The translations under genes were made by a program, and so were the position numbers. Under the pieces are notes generated by a model. That model ran no database searches. It was given only the letters and a program-made list of their open reading frames with translations, and was not told where the DNA came from. 64,000 nt of DNA from Compostibacillus humi (GTDB taxonomy: Bacteria > Bacillota > Bacilli > Bacillales > Amphibacillaceae), in contig NZ_BMEV01000001.1 of assembly GCF_014637175.1 (NCBI RefSeq), forward strand, positions 51,659-115,658, in the 5' to 3' direction. Shown piece after piece: positions 1 through 8,460 of this stretch; position 1 is the first letter of the stretch, and every line of letters begins with the position of its first letter.

Positions 1-1036
1 CAATCGGCACTAAAATCGGCGTTAATATAATAATGGCTGCCGACGTTTCCAAAAACGTACCGATAATTAATAGCAGCAAGTTGATAATCAAAAGGGCGAT
101 GATCCAGTTGTCCGTAATGCCGAGCATAAACTCCGCCATTTCCCGCGGCACTCGTTCCCTCGTCAAGTAATACCCGAATGCCGAAGCGCCGGCAATAATA
201 AATAGAATAACAGCGCTCGTAATGACGGAAGAAGTAAAAATACCGGATAATTCCTTCCATTTAATTTCCCGATAAATAAAAAGACCGACAATTAAACCAT
301 ATACAACCGCGACCACCGCTGCTTCCGTCGGCGTGAAAACCCCGCCGTATATTCCCCCTAAAATAATGACCGGCATCAGCAAAGCTAAAATGGCATCGGC
401 AAACGCTTTGCCAAAGTCTTTAGCGGTAAATCGTTCACCGCCCCCATACCCTTTTTTAATGGAAATAATATAGACGAGGATCATTAACGAGACGGCGACA
501 AAAATTCCCGGAACAATCCCGGCGATAAACAGATCCCCGATCGATACCCCGGCAATGACGCCGTACAAAATCAGCGGCACACTCGGCGGAATCATAATAC
601 CGATGGTACCCCCGGCAGCCTGTACAGCCGTCGAGAAATCTCTTTCATATCCCCGTTTGATCATTTCCGGAATTAACAATGCCCCCACCGCAGCTGTCGT
701 TGCCGCAGCCGAACCGGAAATCGCGGCGAAAAAGGAACAGGCAACAATGGACACAATCGCCAGACCGCCTTTCACCCTGCCAAACATGACATTGGCAAAA
801 TGAATCAGTCTGCGGGAAATGCCCCCGGATTCCATCAGCTTTCCTGCAAGAATAAAAAAGGGAATCGCAAGGAGCGGAAAGGAGTCAACGGAGTTAAACA
901 TCCGCTGCATGACAGCAATTAACGATACATTCCCTTCCAGGAAAAAAATGGCGGATGCGCTCATACCGAGGGCAACGGCAACGGGAACACCAATAAGGAA
1001 AAATAATGCCAATACGCCAAATAAAACAATCGTCAT
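1..1036 (-). CDS. dctM: TRAP transporter large permease DctM (partial, 3' end outside window)
   Basis: Large membrane subunit of a tripartite ATP-independent periplasmic-type (TRAP) transporter, which moves an organic or sugar acid using the sodium or proton gradient. About 345 codons are visible and the C terminus lies beyond base 1. The protein is almost entirely hydrophobic helices. It shows the DctM-type sequence FFILAGKLME near residue 60, a small-residue run [12 protein letters not shown], and IMIPPSVPLILYG. The ATG at 1034-1036 overlaps the dctQ stop as ATGA, so the two are translationally coupled. It is the last visible gene of the dctP-dctQ-dctM operon. The substrate cannot be read from the sequence. 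It is clearly paralogous to the DctM at 21524-22795. Confidence 0.93.
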   Translation of the reverse strand, partial: MTIVLFGVLALFFLIGVPVAVALGMSASAIFFLEGNVSLIAVMQRMFNSVDSFPLLAIPFFILAGKLMESGGISRRLIHFANVMFGRVKGGLAIVSIVACSFFAAISGSAAATTAAVGALLIPEMIKRGYERDFSTAVQAAGGTIGIMIPPSVPLILYGVIAGVSIGDLFIAGIVPGIFVAVSLMILVYIISIKKGYGGGERFTAKDFGKAFADAILALLMPVIILGGIYGGVFTPTEAAVVAVVYGLIVGLFIYREIKWKELSGIFTSSVITSAVILFIIAGASAFGYYLTRERVPREMAEFMLGITDNWIIALLIINLLLLIIGTFLETSAAIIILTPILVPI

Positions 1037-1509
1037 TTTTCGTCCCCCTTCCGGATGTCGCGAATCAGATTCGGAATGAGATTAACCGCTAAAAAGAATC
1101 CGCCAATCGGGATCGCCAGATAAATAACCCCCATCGGAATTCGAAGCACTGGTGAAAGCTGCGACATCGAGCTTTGGACAAGCTGCAGCCCGTAAAAAAT
1201 TAATATGTAAAAAAACACTAAATTAATAATGGCTGCTAAACTGATGATTATTTTCCTTCCAACGGGCGGGAAAAGATTGATAAAAAACTCTACCATAATA
1301 TGGGCCTTTTTGCTCATCGCGTAGGCCGCCCCTAAAAAGGTGAGCCAAATGAGACAATAACGGGAAAGTTCCTCAGTCCAAGCGAGGGGATTTTTAATGA
1401 CGAAGCGAAAAACAACTTGCATAAACGTGGAAACAACTAAAACAACCATAATGAGATTTAACAAATGTTTCATCGCTGTATTAATGATTTGTAGTACTCG
1501 CTGCAACAT
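1033..1509 (-). CDS. dctQ: TRAP transporter small permease DctQ
   Basis: Small membrane subunit of the TRAP transporter; it bridges the solute-binding protein and DctM. The product is 158 residues with four predicted membrane helices and the family pattern NPLAWTEELSRYCLIWLTFLG near residue 45, followed by an AYAMSKKAHI segment. I place the start at the ATG at 1507-1509 because GAAGGTGAG lies six bases upstream; the longer open frame to 1584 has no ribosome site and runs through a hairpin. Its stop overlaps the dctM start. It follows dctP after a 135-base gap that contains a strong inverted repeat. Confidence 0.92.
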   Translation of the reverse strand: MLQRVLQIINTAMKHLLNLIMVVLVVSTFMQVVFRFVIKNPLAWTEELSRYCLIWLTFLGAAYAMSKKAHIMVEFFINLFPPVGRKIIISLAAIINLVFFYILIFYGLQLVQSSMSQLSPVLRIPMGVIYLAIPIGGFFLAVNLIPNLIRDIRKGDEK

Positions 1510-1536
1510 TCTCGCCTCACCTTCTAATGGGATAAA

Positions 1537-1634
1537 GGGGACCCCCATGGAATCCGCCGGGATCCCACACCGCAGCGGCCCCAACAGCTCCTTGAAAGAG
1601 GGTCTACAAATGGTTTGAAGCTGAGGGGGTCCCC
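1537..1634 (-). other. Inverted repeat between dctP and dctQ
   Basis: Perfect 10-base arms GGGGACCCCC (1537-1546) and GGGGGTCCCC (1625-1634) enclose about 78 bases in the dctP-dctQ gap. There is no U tract. Such a structure could protect the dctP message or limit read-through, giving more binding protein than permease. That role is inference. Confidence 0.55.
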
Positions 1635-1644
1635 ATAACCCAAC

Positions 1645-2679
1645 TTATTTTTGTGCATCTAAAATGCGCTGCAATAAATCTTGATGCTCTACCATGTCAT
1701 AGACAGAGCTGACAATTTCCTGGAATGGGGCAGGATCCACTTCTTCGATAATTTCCACGCCGTTATCTTTCAATGTCTGAATCGATTCTTGTTCCATTTC
1801 AACAATCATATCCCGCTCCATTGCCCCGATTTTCTGGCCTTCCTCTACGACAATATCCCGTAAATCTTCCGGCAGTCTCTCATACGTATCCTTGCTCATC
1901 ATATAAATGGCAACGGAGTAGACATGACCGGTCAGCGTCATATATTTTTGGTTGGAATCGTATAGCTTGTACTGGTCAGCAACAATTGCCGGGTTCTCCT
2001 GAGCATCTACTACCCCTTGCTGCAAAGCTGTTAACGCTTCCGTCCAAGCCATCGGTGTCGGCTGGGTTCCGAGAGCCTCAAAGGCTGCTAAGTGAATTTC
2101 GTTTTCCTGCACCCGGATTTTCAACCCTTCTAAATCTTCTGGCTTTTCAATCGGCCGAATGGCGTTCGTTACATGGCGATAGCCGTTTTCCGCCCAGGAC
2201 AGGCCGATAATTCCTTGCTCTTCCATGGCAGCGAAGAGCTCGTCACCGATTTCCCCTTCTAAAATTTCAACCGCGGATTCCCGGTCGTTAAACAGAAACG
2301 GAACGTCAAGCACGGCCAGTTCCGGTACAAAGTTGGTGACCGGCGCTGTGGATGATACAACTAAGTCAACGGTTCCGAGCGTCATTCCTTCCGTCAGTTC
2401 CCGTTCCGCACCGATTTCACTGAATGGAAACACTTCAATTTTCACCCGTCCGTCGGTCCGTTCCTCCACCTTTTCCGCCATTTCCAAAAAGCCTAGATGG
2501 TAAGGATGGTCATCCGGCAGTGAATGCCCCGCCTGCAATACGTAAACTTCGCCGTCATCTCCGCCGGAGGAACCGCTGTCACTATCCTCTTCCGTATCTC
2601 CGCCAGATCCGCCGCTACTGCACGCGGCAAGAACGAGCATTCCAATAATCATCAAAAATAAAGTCCAATTCTTTTTCAT
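1645..2679 (-). CDS. dctP: TRAP transporter solute-binding lipoprotein DctP
   Basis: Extracellular substrate-binding subunit of the TRAP system. The 344-residue product starts at the ATG at 2677-2679, behind AAGGGGG; the longer frame to 2787 is not supported. It begins with a lipoprotein signal peptide with lipobox LVLAAC, so it should be anchored to the outer face of the membrane. An acidic, Ser/Gly-rich linker follows. The DctP domain shows GLKIRVQEN, whose Arg normally pairs with the substrate carboxylate, and ALTALQQGVVDAQENP. About 150 bases upstream on the same strand is a TATAAT (2829-2834) without a convincing -35, so the promoter may need an activator. The substrate is unknown. Confidence 0.93.
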   Translation of the reverse strand: MKKNWTLFLMIIGMLVLAACSSGGSGGDTEEDSDSGSSGGDDGEVYVLQAGHSLPDDHPYHLGFLEMAEKVEERTDGRVKIEVFPFSEIGAERELTEGMTLGTVDLVVSSTAPVTNFVPELAVLDVPFLFNDRESAVEILEGEIGDELFAAMEEQGIIGLSWAENGYRHVTNAIRPIEKPEDLEGLKIRVQENEIHLAAFEALGTQPTPMAWTEALTALQQGVVDAQENPAIVADQYKLYDSNQKYMTLTGHVYSVAIYMMSKDTYERLPEDLRDIVVEEGQKIGAMERDMIVEMEQESIQTLKDNGVEIIEEVDPAPFQEIVSSVYDMVEHQDLLQRILDAQK

Positions 2680-3070
2680 TCGTATCCCCCTTAAAATCAT
2701 TGGTATTTGTGAAAGGCGCGACCTTTGTCCCATTTTTTGCCGATAATCACTCTCCTTTATAGCGGAATAAGTTGATTTGCCCTTCACACTCTGCTTATGT
2801 AAAGCGACAAAGTAAAACTGGTTTATCCATTATAGTATCGGATTGGCTATTATTTGTAAATATAAAATTGAGCGAAAAATGTAATTTTTTGACTATTCCC
2901 TGAACTATCGACAAAATTCGACAAAAATTTGCGACGGCTATCATCCATAGTACTTTTGGCATCAGTTTTGTATCAGTAGCACTTTATAATTATTTGTAAA
3001 AAATTTCCAACTTTTAGAAGGATTTTTCAAATTTTTCTAGAAGTATATATATAACGTAAGCGGAAGGGAG
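2680..3070. other. Divergent intergenic region, dctP and secreted-protein gene
   Basis: AT-rich region between the divergent dctP and the gene at 3071. It has a TATAAT on the minus strand (2829-2834) for dctP and a TATAAT on the plus strand (2985-2990) for the gene at 3071. Neither has a good -35 at 16-18 bases. I saw no coding sequence and no clear operator palindrome. Confidence 0.4.
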
Positions 3071-3532
3071 GTGAAAAAGAGATTGCGTTCGCTCTGTTTG
3101 TTGGTTGCAGTGGCTATGATGATATTCCTCGTCCCTCAAGTCACTTTTGCAACAGAGATAGACACAGAGCCAGAAGATGCACGAACGCAAGCAGATGAAG
3201 AAAAATTAGAAGAAACGTTCACACCCGATGTAGAAATTCAAGCTAGCGGCGGGAAAAAAAGCATCTTTTTCCGCGGAACGATTGTAGGATGGTTTATTGA
3301 TGGAGCAATTAAGTACGTGACAGGGAAAGCACCGAGCGAGTTCGTTACTTGGGGATTAAAAACGATTGAACGGAAAATCGTCAGCTATTTAAGCACTCCG
3401 CTCTATGTCAGCGCCTATGTCTATCCTGGAGGCTATGTAGAAGGAAGAACATGCACCGTGTATCCTTGTCCAATCGCATTCGGTGCCGATCCAATCGTAC
3501 AAGCAACAAATGAAGAAGGAGAAGAAGAATAA
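3071..3532 (+). CDS. Small secreted protein of unknown function
   Basis: I do not recognise this 153-residue protein. Residues 1-27 form a clear signal peptide (basic KKR, then a hydrophobic core ending VTFA). An acidic stretch follows (residues 28-58), then a neutral to slightly amphipathic region (residues 60-110), and a C-terminal part with two cysteines in the pattern CTVYPC and an acidic tail. The two cysteines could form a disulfide outside the cell. The GTG at 3071 almost abuts the ribosome site (AAGGGAGG); a TTG at 3083 has more normal spacing but would remove the basic residues. It is monocistronic, with its own terminator just downstream. A small bacteriocin-like or surface protein is possible but unproven. 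Confidence 0.7.
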   Translation: MKKRLRSLCLLVAVAMMIFLVPQVTFATEIDTEPEDARTQADEEKLEETFTPDVEIQASGGKKSIFFRGTIVGWFIDGAIKYVTGKAPSEFVTWGLKTIERKIVSYLSTPLYVSAYVYPGGYVEGRTCTVYPCPIAFGADPIVQATNEEGEEE

Positions 3533-3553
3533 CATGGATACGGTAAAAAAATG

Positions 3554-3600
3554 AAAGGATATATGTTCATGGGCATGAGCATATATCCTTTTTTATTTTT
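3554..3600. terminator. Bidirectional terminator
   Basis: Long stem with arms AAAGGATATATG (3554-3565) and CATATATCCTTT, extended inward by TTCATG/CATGAG with one wobble pair. It has T runs on both sides, so it can end transcription from the gene at 3071 (plus) and the converging gene at 3593-3913 (minus). Confidence 0.85.
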
Positions 3601-3913
3601 CTCTTTGCGCTCTCCTCGCAACGGTTCGAATAAAAAAATAAAACACGGCTGCCGTCACGGCTAGCACAAAGAAGCTCTTCAAAGGCGTTAATTCGCCTAA
3701 AAGAGTGGACAATAAATGATCTGCCGTTAATGGAATCTCTAAATAGCGAAAAATGGTTGATACGATAATTCCAGCAACGAGACCGAGAAAAGCAATGAAG
3801 TAATATTTAATGCTCCGCCCCCTCCTTTCCGCCGTCATCCTATTGTATGCATTCTCGTCTATTCCCGTCTGTATTTTTTGAATATTTTTATCACTCCATA
3901 CCATATTAATCAT
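3593..3913 (-). CDS. Small membrane protein, two predicted helices
   Basis: A 106-residue protein of unknown function. The N-terminal 35 residues are polar. Two hydrophobic helices follow at about residues 36-56 and 82-99, with a basic end (RRAQREK). The ATG at 3911-3913 sits behind TTTAGGAG at good spacing. It stands alone, converging with the secreted-protein gene; the stop codon lies within the right side of the shared terminator. No enzymatic motif is visible. Confidence 0.72.
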   Translation of the reverse strand: MINMVWSDKNIQKIQTGIDENAYNRMTAERRGRSIKYYFIAFLGLVAGIIVSTIFRYLEIPLTADHLLSTLLGELTPLKSFFVLAVTAAVFYFFIRTVARRAQREK

Positions 3914-3981
3914 TTTTGCTCCTAAAGTAAAGTTTTAGACAAAACTAGTGCATTTTTTCCAAAAAGGGGCGGAATCTTTCA

Positions 3982-5205
3982 TTATCCCTCATTTCCGCTC
4001 AAAAAATTCAGTGCTGCCTGCCGGTAGATTTCCGTCGTCTCCCCCAATTCCTTCACGTCTACATATTCATTCACTTGGTGGGGTATTTCCCGGTCACCGG
4101 CGCCAATCGTCACAATGGGAACCCCATGAACATGCAAAAAGGTGCCGTCTGTCGCTCCGACTACCCCGTTATAAACCGGCTCTTTTTCCAATACTTGCTC
4201 CACCGCCTGATGGACCGCCTGAACAATCGGTTCATTCCGGTCCGTTTCTGTGGCCGGCCGATTTTCCAGCACTTCCAGTTCCGCGTGAAAATCCGGATCC
4301 TCCGCTTTTAGCCGCCGGAAAATCCCTTCGATTTTTTCCAATAGAACGTCATGATCCTGGGACGGCACGGTGCGGATATCAAGGGTCGTCATACATTTTT
4401 CCGGGATGACATTGATTTGCGCATCACCAGTAACAGGGGCTTGCAAAATCGTCGGCGTAATGCTCGGGAAGCGCAAAAATTCGTGTTCCCCGTGCATCTC
4501 CTGTTCTTGCTTTTCCAGCTGTTCCAGGGCGGTAATAATTTTTGCCATTCGCCAGTTCGGATTCACCCCGCTCCAGGAAATAGCACCGTGGGCCATTTTT
4601 CCGTGAACGGTAATTTTCAATCGCATCGCTCCCCGCTGGGCAATGCAAATTTGGTTTTCCTGGGGCTCGCAAATAATCGCGCCATCCACTCCGTCCGCCC
4701 AGCCCTGTTCAATAAAATGTTTAATCCCGATCATCATGCCTTCTTCGTCCACCGGAATACAGAGGATGATTTTACCCCGGAAGTCATCCCCGTCTTCGAG
4801 GATGGACTGGACTGCCGTAATCATACAGGCAAGATTTCCTTTCGTATCGTTCGTTCCCCGGCCGTACATTTTCCCGCCGATAATTTCTGCACCGAACGGG
4901 TCATAGTTCCAGCTCGCCGCATCTCCTTCCGTCACAACATCGGTATGCCCTTCAAACAGCAGCGTTTTGCCCGGCTTTCCCGAATCGACAATGCCAATGA
5001 CATTCGGCCGTCCCGGCACTACTTCTTCCACGTGGACTTCAATGCCGATGTTTCGCAAATAGTCGGCAACGAAATGGGCTACCTTTTCTTCATTCCCATC
5101 GGGCTCTCCCGGCCGGTAAACACTCGGAATGCGCACCAGCTCTTGGGTAAGTTTTACCGCCCGTTCAAAATTCCGCTCGTATCGGCTTTTCTGTTTCACT
5201 TCCAT
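3982..5205 (-). CDS. M20 family metallopeptidase (ArgE/DapE-like deacylase)
   Basis: Cytoplasmic zinc-dependent amidohydrolase of the M20 family, which includes acetylornithine deacetylase and succinyl-diaminopimelate desuccinylase. The 407-residue product has the metal-binding GHTDVV (His87, Asp89), GRGTNDTKG (Asp120), the catalytic and metal-binding acidic pair in PVDEEGM (Glu154-Glu155) and a central dimerisation domain. The start is the ATG at 5203-5205, with GGAGGGG eight bases before it. It is close to YodQ-type deacylases, whose natural substrates are poorly known; I would not call it argE or dapE. It follows panF on the same strand and may be co-transcribed. Confidence 0.88.
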   Translation of the reverse strand: MEVKQKSRYERNFERAVKLTQELVRIPSVYRPGEPDGNEEKVAHFVADYLRNIGIEVHVEEVVPGRPNVIGIVDSGKPGKTLLFEGHTDVVTEGDAASWNYDPFGAEIIGGKMYGRGTNDTKGNLACMITAVQSILEDGDDFRGKIILCIPVDEEGMMIGIKHFIEQGWADGVDGAIICEPQENQICIAQRGAMRLKITVHGKMAHGAISWSGVNPNWRMAKIITALEQLEKQEQEMHGEHEFLRFPSITPTILQAPVTGDAQINVIPEKCMTTLDIRTVPSQDHDVLLEKIEGIFRRLKAEDPDFHAELEVLENRPATETDRNEPIVQAVHQAVEQVLEKEPVYNGVVGATDGTFLHVHGVPIVTIGAGDREIPHQVNEYVDVKELGETTEIYRQAALNFLSGNEG

Positions 5206-5291
5206 CGACAAATCCCCTCCAATAAAAGTTATTTCAACAAAAAGAGGCACTCAACTTTTCTTGATGAGTACCTCTCAGCAGCTGCAGCACG

Positions 5292-6755
5292 TTACTTATT
5301 GATATTGTTCGCCGGAAATTCATAAGGTTCCTGCTTAAACAGGAGACTAAATAGGACAAAAACAGCAAGGGACAAGAAAACAGGCACGGTTACCGTATGC
5401 ACACCAAATAAATTTCCGTATGCCTCATTGTAAAGATGAATGGCAATGTAGGAGCCGATTCCGGTAATCATGGAAGCGATGGCACCGTGTTTATTGGCAA
5501 ATTTCCAGTACAAGCCGAGGACGAGAGGCCAAATAAAGGCCGACTCCAAACCGCCAAAGGCAAACAGATTGAGAAAAATAAGCAGTTCCGGCGGGCTAAT
5601 CGATAGAACGAAGGCAATTATGCCGATAATGCCCGTGACGCCAAAGCTCACCTTTTTCACCGTGTCATTGCTTGCGTTTGGTTTAATATAGTTCATATAA
5701 ACGTCTTTCACAACGGTGGAACTGACAAGAATCAACAGCGAATCCACCGTCGACATAATAGCAGCGAGCGGAGCAGCCAAAATAATGCCCGCAAGCCACG
5801 GCGGCAGCACTTCTAAAGCGACGGACGGAATGACCTGATCCGCCACTTCAATCCCCGGCATGACCGGGCGGGCAAATACCCCGATCAAATGCATGCCGAG
5901 CATGATGAAACCGACGACGATTGTGCCGATAATAATTGCCCGATGCATCGCTTGCGAATCTTTGTAGGACATGGCCCGCACTGCGATTTGCGGAAGACCG
6001 ATGACCCCGACGCCGACGAGAATCCAGAAGGAAGACACATAGGCTGCGTTCAGCTGTCCGTCCTGGCCAAAGGGGGTTATCAAATTCGGATTGATGGCAA
6101 CAAGCTCTGACATAATATTCGTGATGCCGCCCCCGGCCATGATGACAGCAATTAATAATATCAATGTCCCGAAAAACATAATGACACCTTGCAGCGTATC
6201 GGTAATTACTACCGCCCGGAAGCCGCCGGCCGTTACATACACAAGAACGGATAGGGTAAAAATAAACAGAGCCCCGATATAGCTGAGACCGGTAAGGGAC
6301 TGAATCAAGTAAGCTCCCCCGACCCATTGGGCCGCCATAGCGGAAAACAGGAAAACAAGAATGCTGAAAGCAGAAATCAGAACAACCGCTTTGCTTTTGT
6401 ACCGTTCTTTCAAAAAGTCAACGAGGGTTACTGCATTGTATCTTCTCGCTACGATGGCAAATTTTTTCCCGAGAATAAGCAGCACGAAATAGCCGGTGGC
6501 CACTTGGGTCATGGCAAGAAGCACCCAGCCGAAGCCGATTGTGTAGGCTGCACCCGGACCGCCGAGAAAGCTGGAAGCACTCCCATAGGTGGCCACCATC
6601 GTCATCGCCAAAACGAGCCCGCCAAACTCCCGGCTTCCTAAAAAGTAATCGCTTAAAAACCCGTCTGCCTCTGCCATTTTCCGGTTCGCCCACAATCCGA
6701 CGAAGAAAATAACGACGAGGAAGATTAATAGCGGCAATACGACAGCCCAGTTCAT
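5292..6755 (-). CDS. panF: Sodium/pantothenate symporter PanF
   Basis: Member of the sodium:solute symporter family, importing pantothenate (vitamin B5) for coenzyme A synthesis. The 487 residues form about 13 membrane helices. The family signature region includes GGPGAAYTIGFGW near residue 70 and GGFRAVVITDTLQG near residue 175. Assignment to pantothenate rather than another solute rests on the overlap (ATGA) with a YhdT-type gene directly upstream, the arrangement known for yhdT-panF in enterobacteria. A pantothenate kinase gene (coaW) is also encoded in the window at 10496. Confidence 0.87.
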   Translation of the reverse strand: MNWAVVLPLLIFLVVIFFVGLWANRKMAEADGFLSDYFLGSREFGGLVLAMTMVATYGSASSFLGGPGAAYTIGFGWVLLAMTQVATGYFVLLILGKKFAIVARRYNAVTLVDFLKERYKSKAVVLISAFSILVFLFSAMAAQWVGGAYLIQSLTGLSYIGALFIFTLSVLVYVTAGGFRAVVITDTLQGVIMFFGTLILLIAVIMAGGGITNIMSELVAINPNLITPFGQDGQLNAAYVSSFWILVGVGVIGLPQIAVRAMSYKDSQAMHRAIIIGTIVVGFIMLGMHLIGVFARPVMPGIEVADQVIPSVALEVLPPWLAGIILAAPLAAIMSTVDSLLILVSSTVVKDVYMNYIKPNASNDTVKKVSFGVTGIIGIIAFVLSISPPELLIFLNLFAFGGLESAFIWPLVLGLYWKFANKHGAIASMITGIGSYIAIHLYNEAYGNLFGVHTVTVPVFLSLAVFVLFSLLFKQEPYEFPANNINK

Positions 6756-7042
6756 TGCGAACCCTCCTCTTTCTCCTCATCGTCAAGGGGAACTTCCTTC
6801 AGCATAAACTTTACGACAAAAACGACTAATACGACCATCAGGACAAATCCCCCGATACAGCTGTAAAAAAACCAGGCCGGAAACCCGAGGATGTATGTAT
6901 ATTGTTCTGGAGGCTTGGATCCGAGCCCGTAGGCAAAGCCGTACCACCATAGAATATTGATGACCGCCAGTCCGCAGCCGATCAGCGCTTCCCGGTGGGC
7001 AATGCGAAACCGGGGATCCGTTTGTTTATTATTGTTACGCAT
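6752..7042 (-). CDS. yhdT: YhdT family small membrane protein
   Basis: A 96-residue protein of the DUF997/YhdT family, with a polar N terminus and two membrane helices (about residues 20-42 and 55-80). The internal phrase WWYGFAYGLG and the following YILGFPAWFFYSC are typical. Its stop overlaps the panF start as ATGA, so it is probably an accessory part of the pantothenate symporter. The C-terminal tail is acidic. A candidate promoter lies about 90 bases upstream. Confidence 0.85.
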   Translation of the reverse strand: MRNNNKQTDPRFRIAHREALIGCGLAVINILWWYGFAYGLGSKPPEQYTYILGFPAWFFYSCIGGFVLMVVLVVFVVKFMLKEVPLDDEEKEEGSQ

Positions 7043-7130
7043 CGACAGACTCCTTTCTCAAAAATTGCAGCTTGTTTTTCGAATCCTTGGAACATGGTTT
7101 TTAACCTTCATCCAGGTTATTTACCCTCTG

Positions 7131-7159
7131 ATTATAGCGGATAAAGGAATGCTTGTCTT
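7131..7159 (-). promoter_or_regulatory. Candidate sigma-A promoter for yhdT-panF
   Basis: On the minus strand, -35 AAGACA (7154-7159), a 17-base spacer, then a perfect TATAAT (7131-7136). It lies about 90 bases upstream of yhdT. Confidence 0.5.
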
Positions 7160-7331
7160 TTCATGGTTATGTTCCTCCTTATTTCATTATGATGGGAGAA
7201 TATTGCTGGGCACAATGGAGGAGGGGAGGTGGAACTTGAACGGTTTTTGCATAGGGAAATTTAGCTATAGGAATTGCGAACTTTACCGCAAAGACAATGA
7301 GAGATGAAAAGCAATGGTTTAGCGAACATGA

Positions 7332-7543
7332 CTAATCCCGATTTTCTTTCTCCATCTTTATGCCAATGATTAAAAATACAATCGCTGCAATTGCCGCAAT
7401 GATACCCAATATAAATAGAGATCGAGTACGAAATATCCAATAGCAGTTCCTATTAAACTAATTTCTCCTGATGTAATGTACATACTAGAAAATAATATTG
7501 CAGCTGAAATAAAAAGTCCTGCGGAAACGATAGCTTATTTCAT
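7332..7543 (-). pseudogene. Decayed small membrane-protein gene
   Basis: A ribosome site (GGGGGAT) precedes an ATG at 7541-7543, but the third codon is TAA. After it the frame reads a hydrophobic protein (AIVSAGLFISAAILFSS...) to about 7415, where the coding frame shifts. The new frame continues as a second helix (ILGIIAAIAAIVFLII) and a charged end KMEKENRD with a stop at 7332-7334. The span is 212 bases, two more than a multiple of three, which agrees with one frameshift. Intact, it would be about a 70-residue protein with two helices. Both lesions must be repaired to restore it. Confidence 0.72.
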
Positions 7544-7699
7544 CTCTATCCCCCATCGTATATTTATTATATTATAACTATAATATAATTTTGCAATATT
7601 TAGAACAATAGAAAATAAAAGTAATACCAGCTTCTATTAAGTAAGAATTTCTGCTTTTCCCCAATTTTACGTGTTACTCTCGAACTTTCAGGAAAATAA

Positions 7700-7725
7700 A
7701 AAAGGCAGCTTTAGCGCTGCCTTTT
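7700..7725 (-). terminator. Terminator of the Xre-type regulator gene
   Basis: Arms AAAAGGCAGC (7700-7709) and GCTGCCTTTT (7716-7725). On the minus strand the stem is followed by TTTTTTATTTT. It starts a few bases after the regulator stop codon. Confidence 0.85.
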
Positions 7726-7728
7726 GTG

Positions 7729-8184
7729 TTAATCAATGTATTTATCTTTTAAGCTGTCTGAACCTATGCCGCCAATAATCATTAAAGCTAATGGCAAGAA
7801 ATTCGATGCCATTTTCGGCAATCCGTCTGGTATGACGATATTTGTACCGAACAAATAATTTGATCCGAAAATCAGCAGTTTTGCAGCTAGTAAAAATGCG
7901 CCTAATAAAAACACGCCGTCAAAGAATGCTTTCCATTTCGGATATGCCAATTTCTTGCTGTCCCGAATTACTTTTTCCTTCAATTCTTCGTTACTCCTCA
8001 ACATTTCATCGATGGTAATCCCGAATAAATCACTTAATTCTATAATAATTTCGATACTTGGATAGTTTTTTCCGGTTTCCCATTTTGAAACGGGCTGACG
8101 GCTTACGTGAATTTTGTCCGCAAGTTCCGCTTGGGACCACCCTCTTTTTTCACGTTCCGATTTTAGCCGTTCACTAAAGTTCAT
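7729..8184 (-). CDS. Xre-type helix-turn-helix regulator with membrane segments
   Basis: The 151-residue product has an N-terminal Cro/CI-type helix-turn-helix (about residues 5-60, with SRQPVSKWETGKNYPS). A linker and two hydrophobic segments follow (about residues 86-108 and 125-145), so this is a membrane-bound DNA-binding regulator. I start it at the ATG at 8182-8184 with AAAGGTGATG upstream; the extra ten codons to 8214 are unlikely. Proteins of this shape are common in Firmicutes and often regulate a neighbouring transporter or immunity gene, but none is adjacent here. Targets are unknown. Confidence 0.85.
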   Translation of the reverse strand: MNFSERLKSEREKRGWSQAELADKIHVSRQPVSKWETGKNYPSIEIIIELSDLFGITIDEMLRSNEELKEKVIRDSKKLAYPKWKAFFDGVFLLGAFLLAAKLLIFGSNYLFGTNIVIPDGLPKMASNFLPLALMIIGGIGSDSLKDKYID

Positions 8185-8328
8185 GAATCTGTCATCACCT
8201 TTCTGCAATTTCATTATCGGAGGAGTTTATGTCGAAAGTAAAGATAGTTATTGTTGCATCAGGGGGCAACCTCCCGTTGCCGCTGCATAAACGAAGGTAT
8301 TCCAGCAAATTTGCAAGCATAAAAATAA

Positions 8329-8361
8329 AAATACAGCTCTCAAAAAAACGGAGCTGTATTT
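8329..8361 (-). terminator. Hairpin, probable tandem terminator
   Basis: Perfect 11-base arms AAATACAGCTC (8329-8339) and GAGCTGTATTT (8351-8361). On the minus strand a TTTTTATTTTTA tract follows. It lies 57 bases beyond the first telA terminator, so it is either a backup terminator or it ends something not seen. Confidence 0.65.
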
Positions 8362-8417
8362 AGTTTATCTTATCTTTATCACTTTAGCGCTTTCCTCAAA
8401 CGCCTGCTGAATAAAAC

Positions 8418-8443
8418 AGGCTGCAGCTTAAATGCTGCAGCCT
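8418..8443 (-). terminator. Terminator of xpaC-telA
   Basis: Arms AGGCTGCAGC and GCTGCAGCCT around a six-base loop, followed on the minus strand by GTTTTATT. It starts 17 bases after the telA stop. Confidence 0.8.
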
Positions 8444-8460
8444 TGTCGCCGCTGTCTTTC

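Noticed and set aside
4351..5325. 324-codon plus-strand open frame
   Set aside because: It lies antisense to the M20 peptidase, whose motifs and ribosome site are clear; composition is a shadow.
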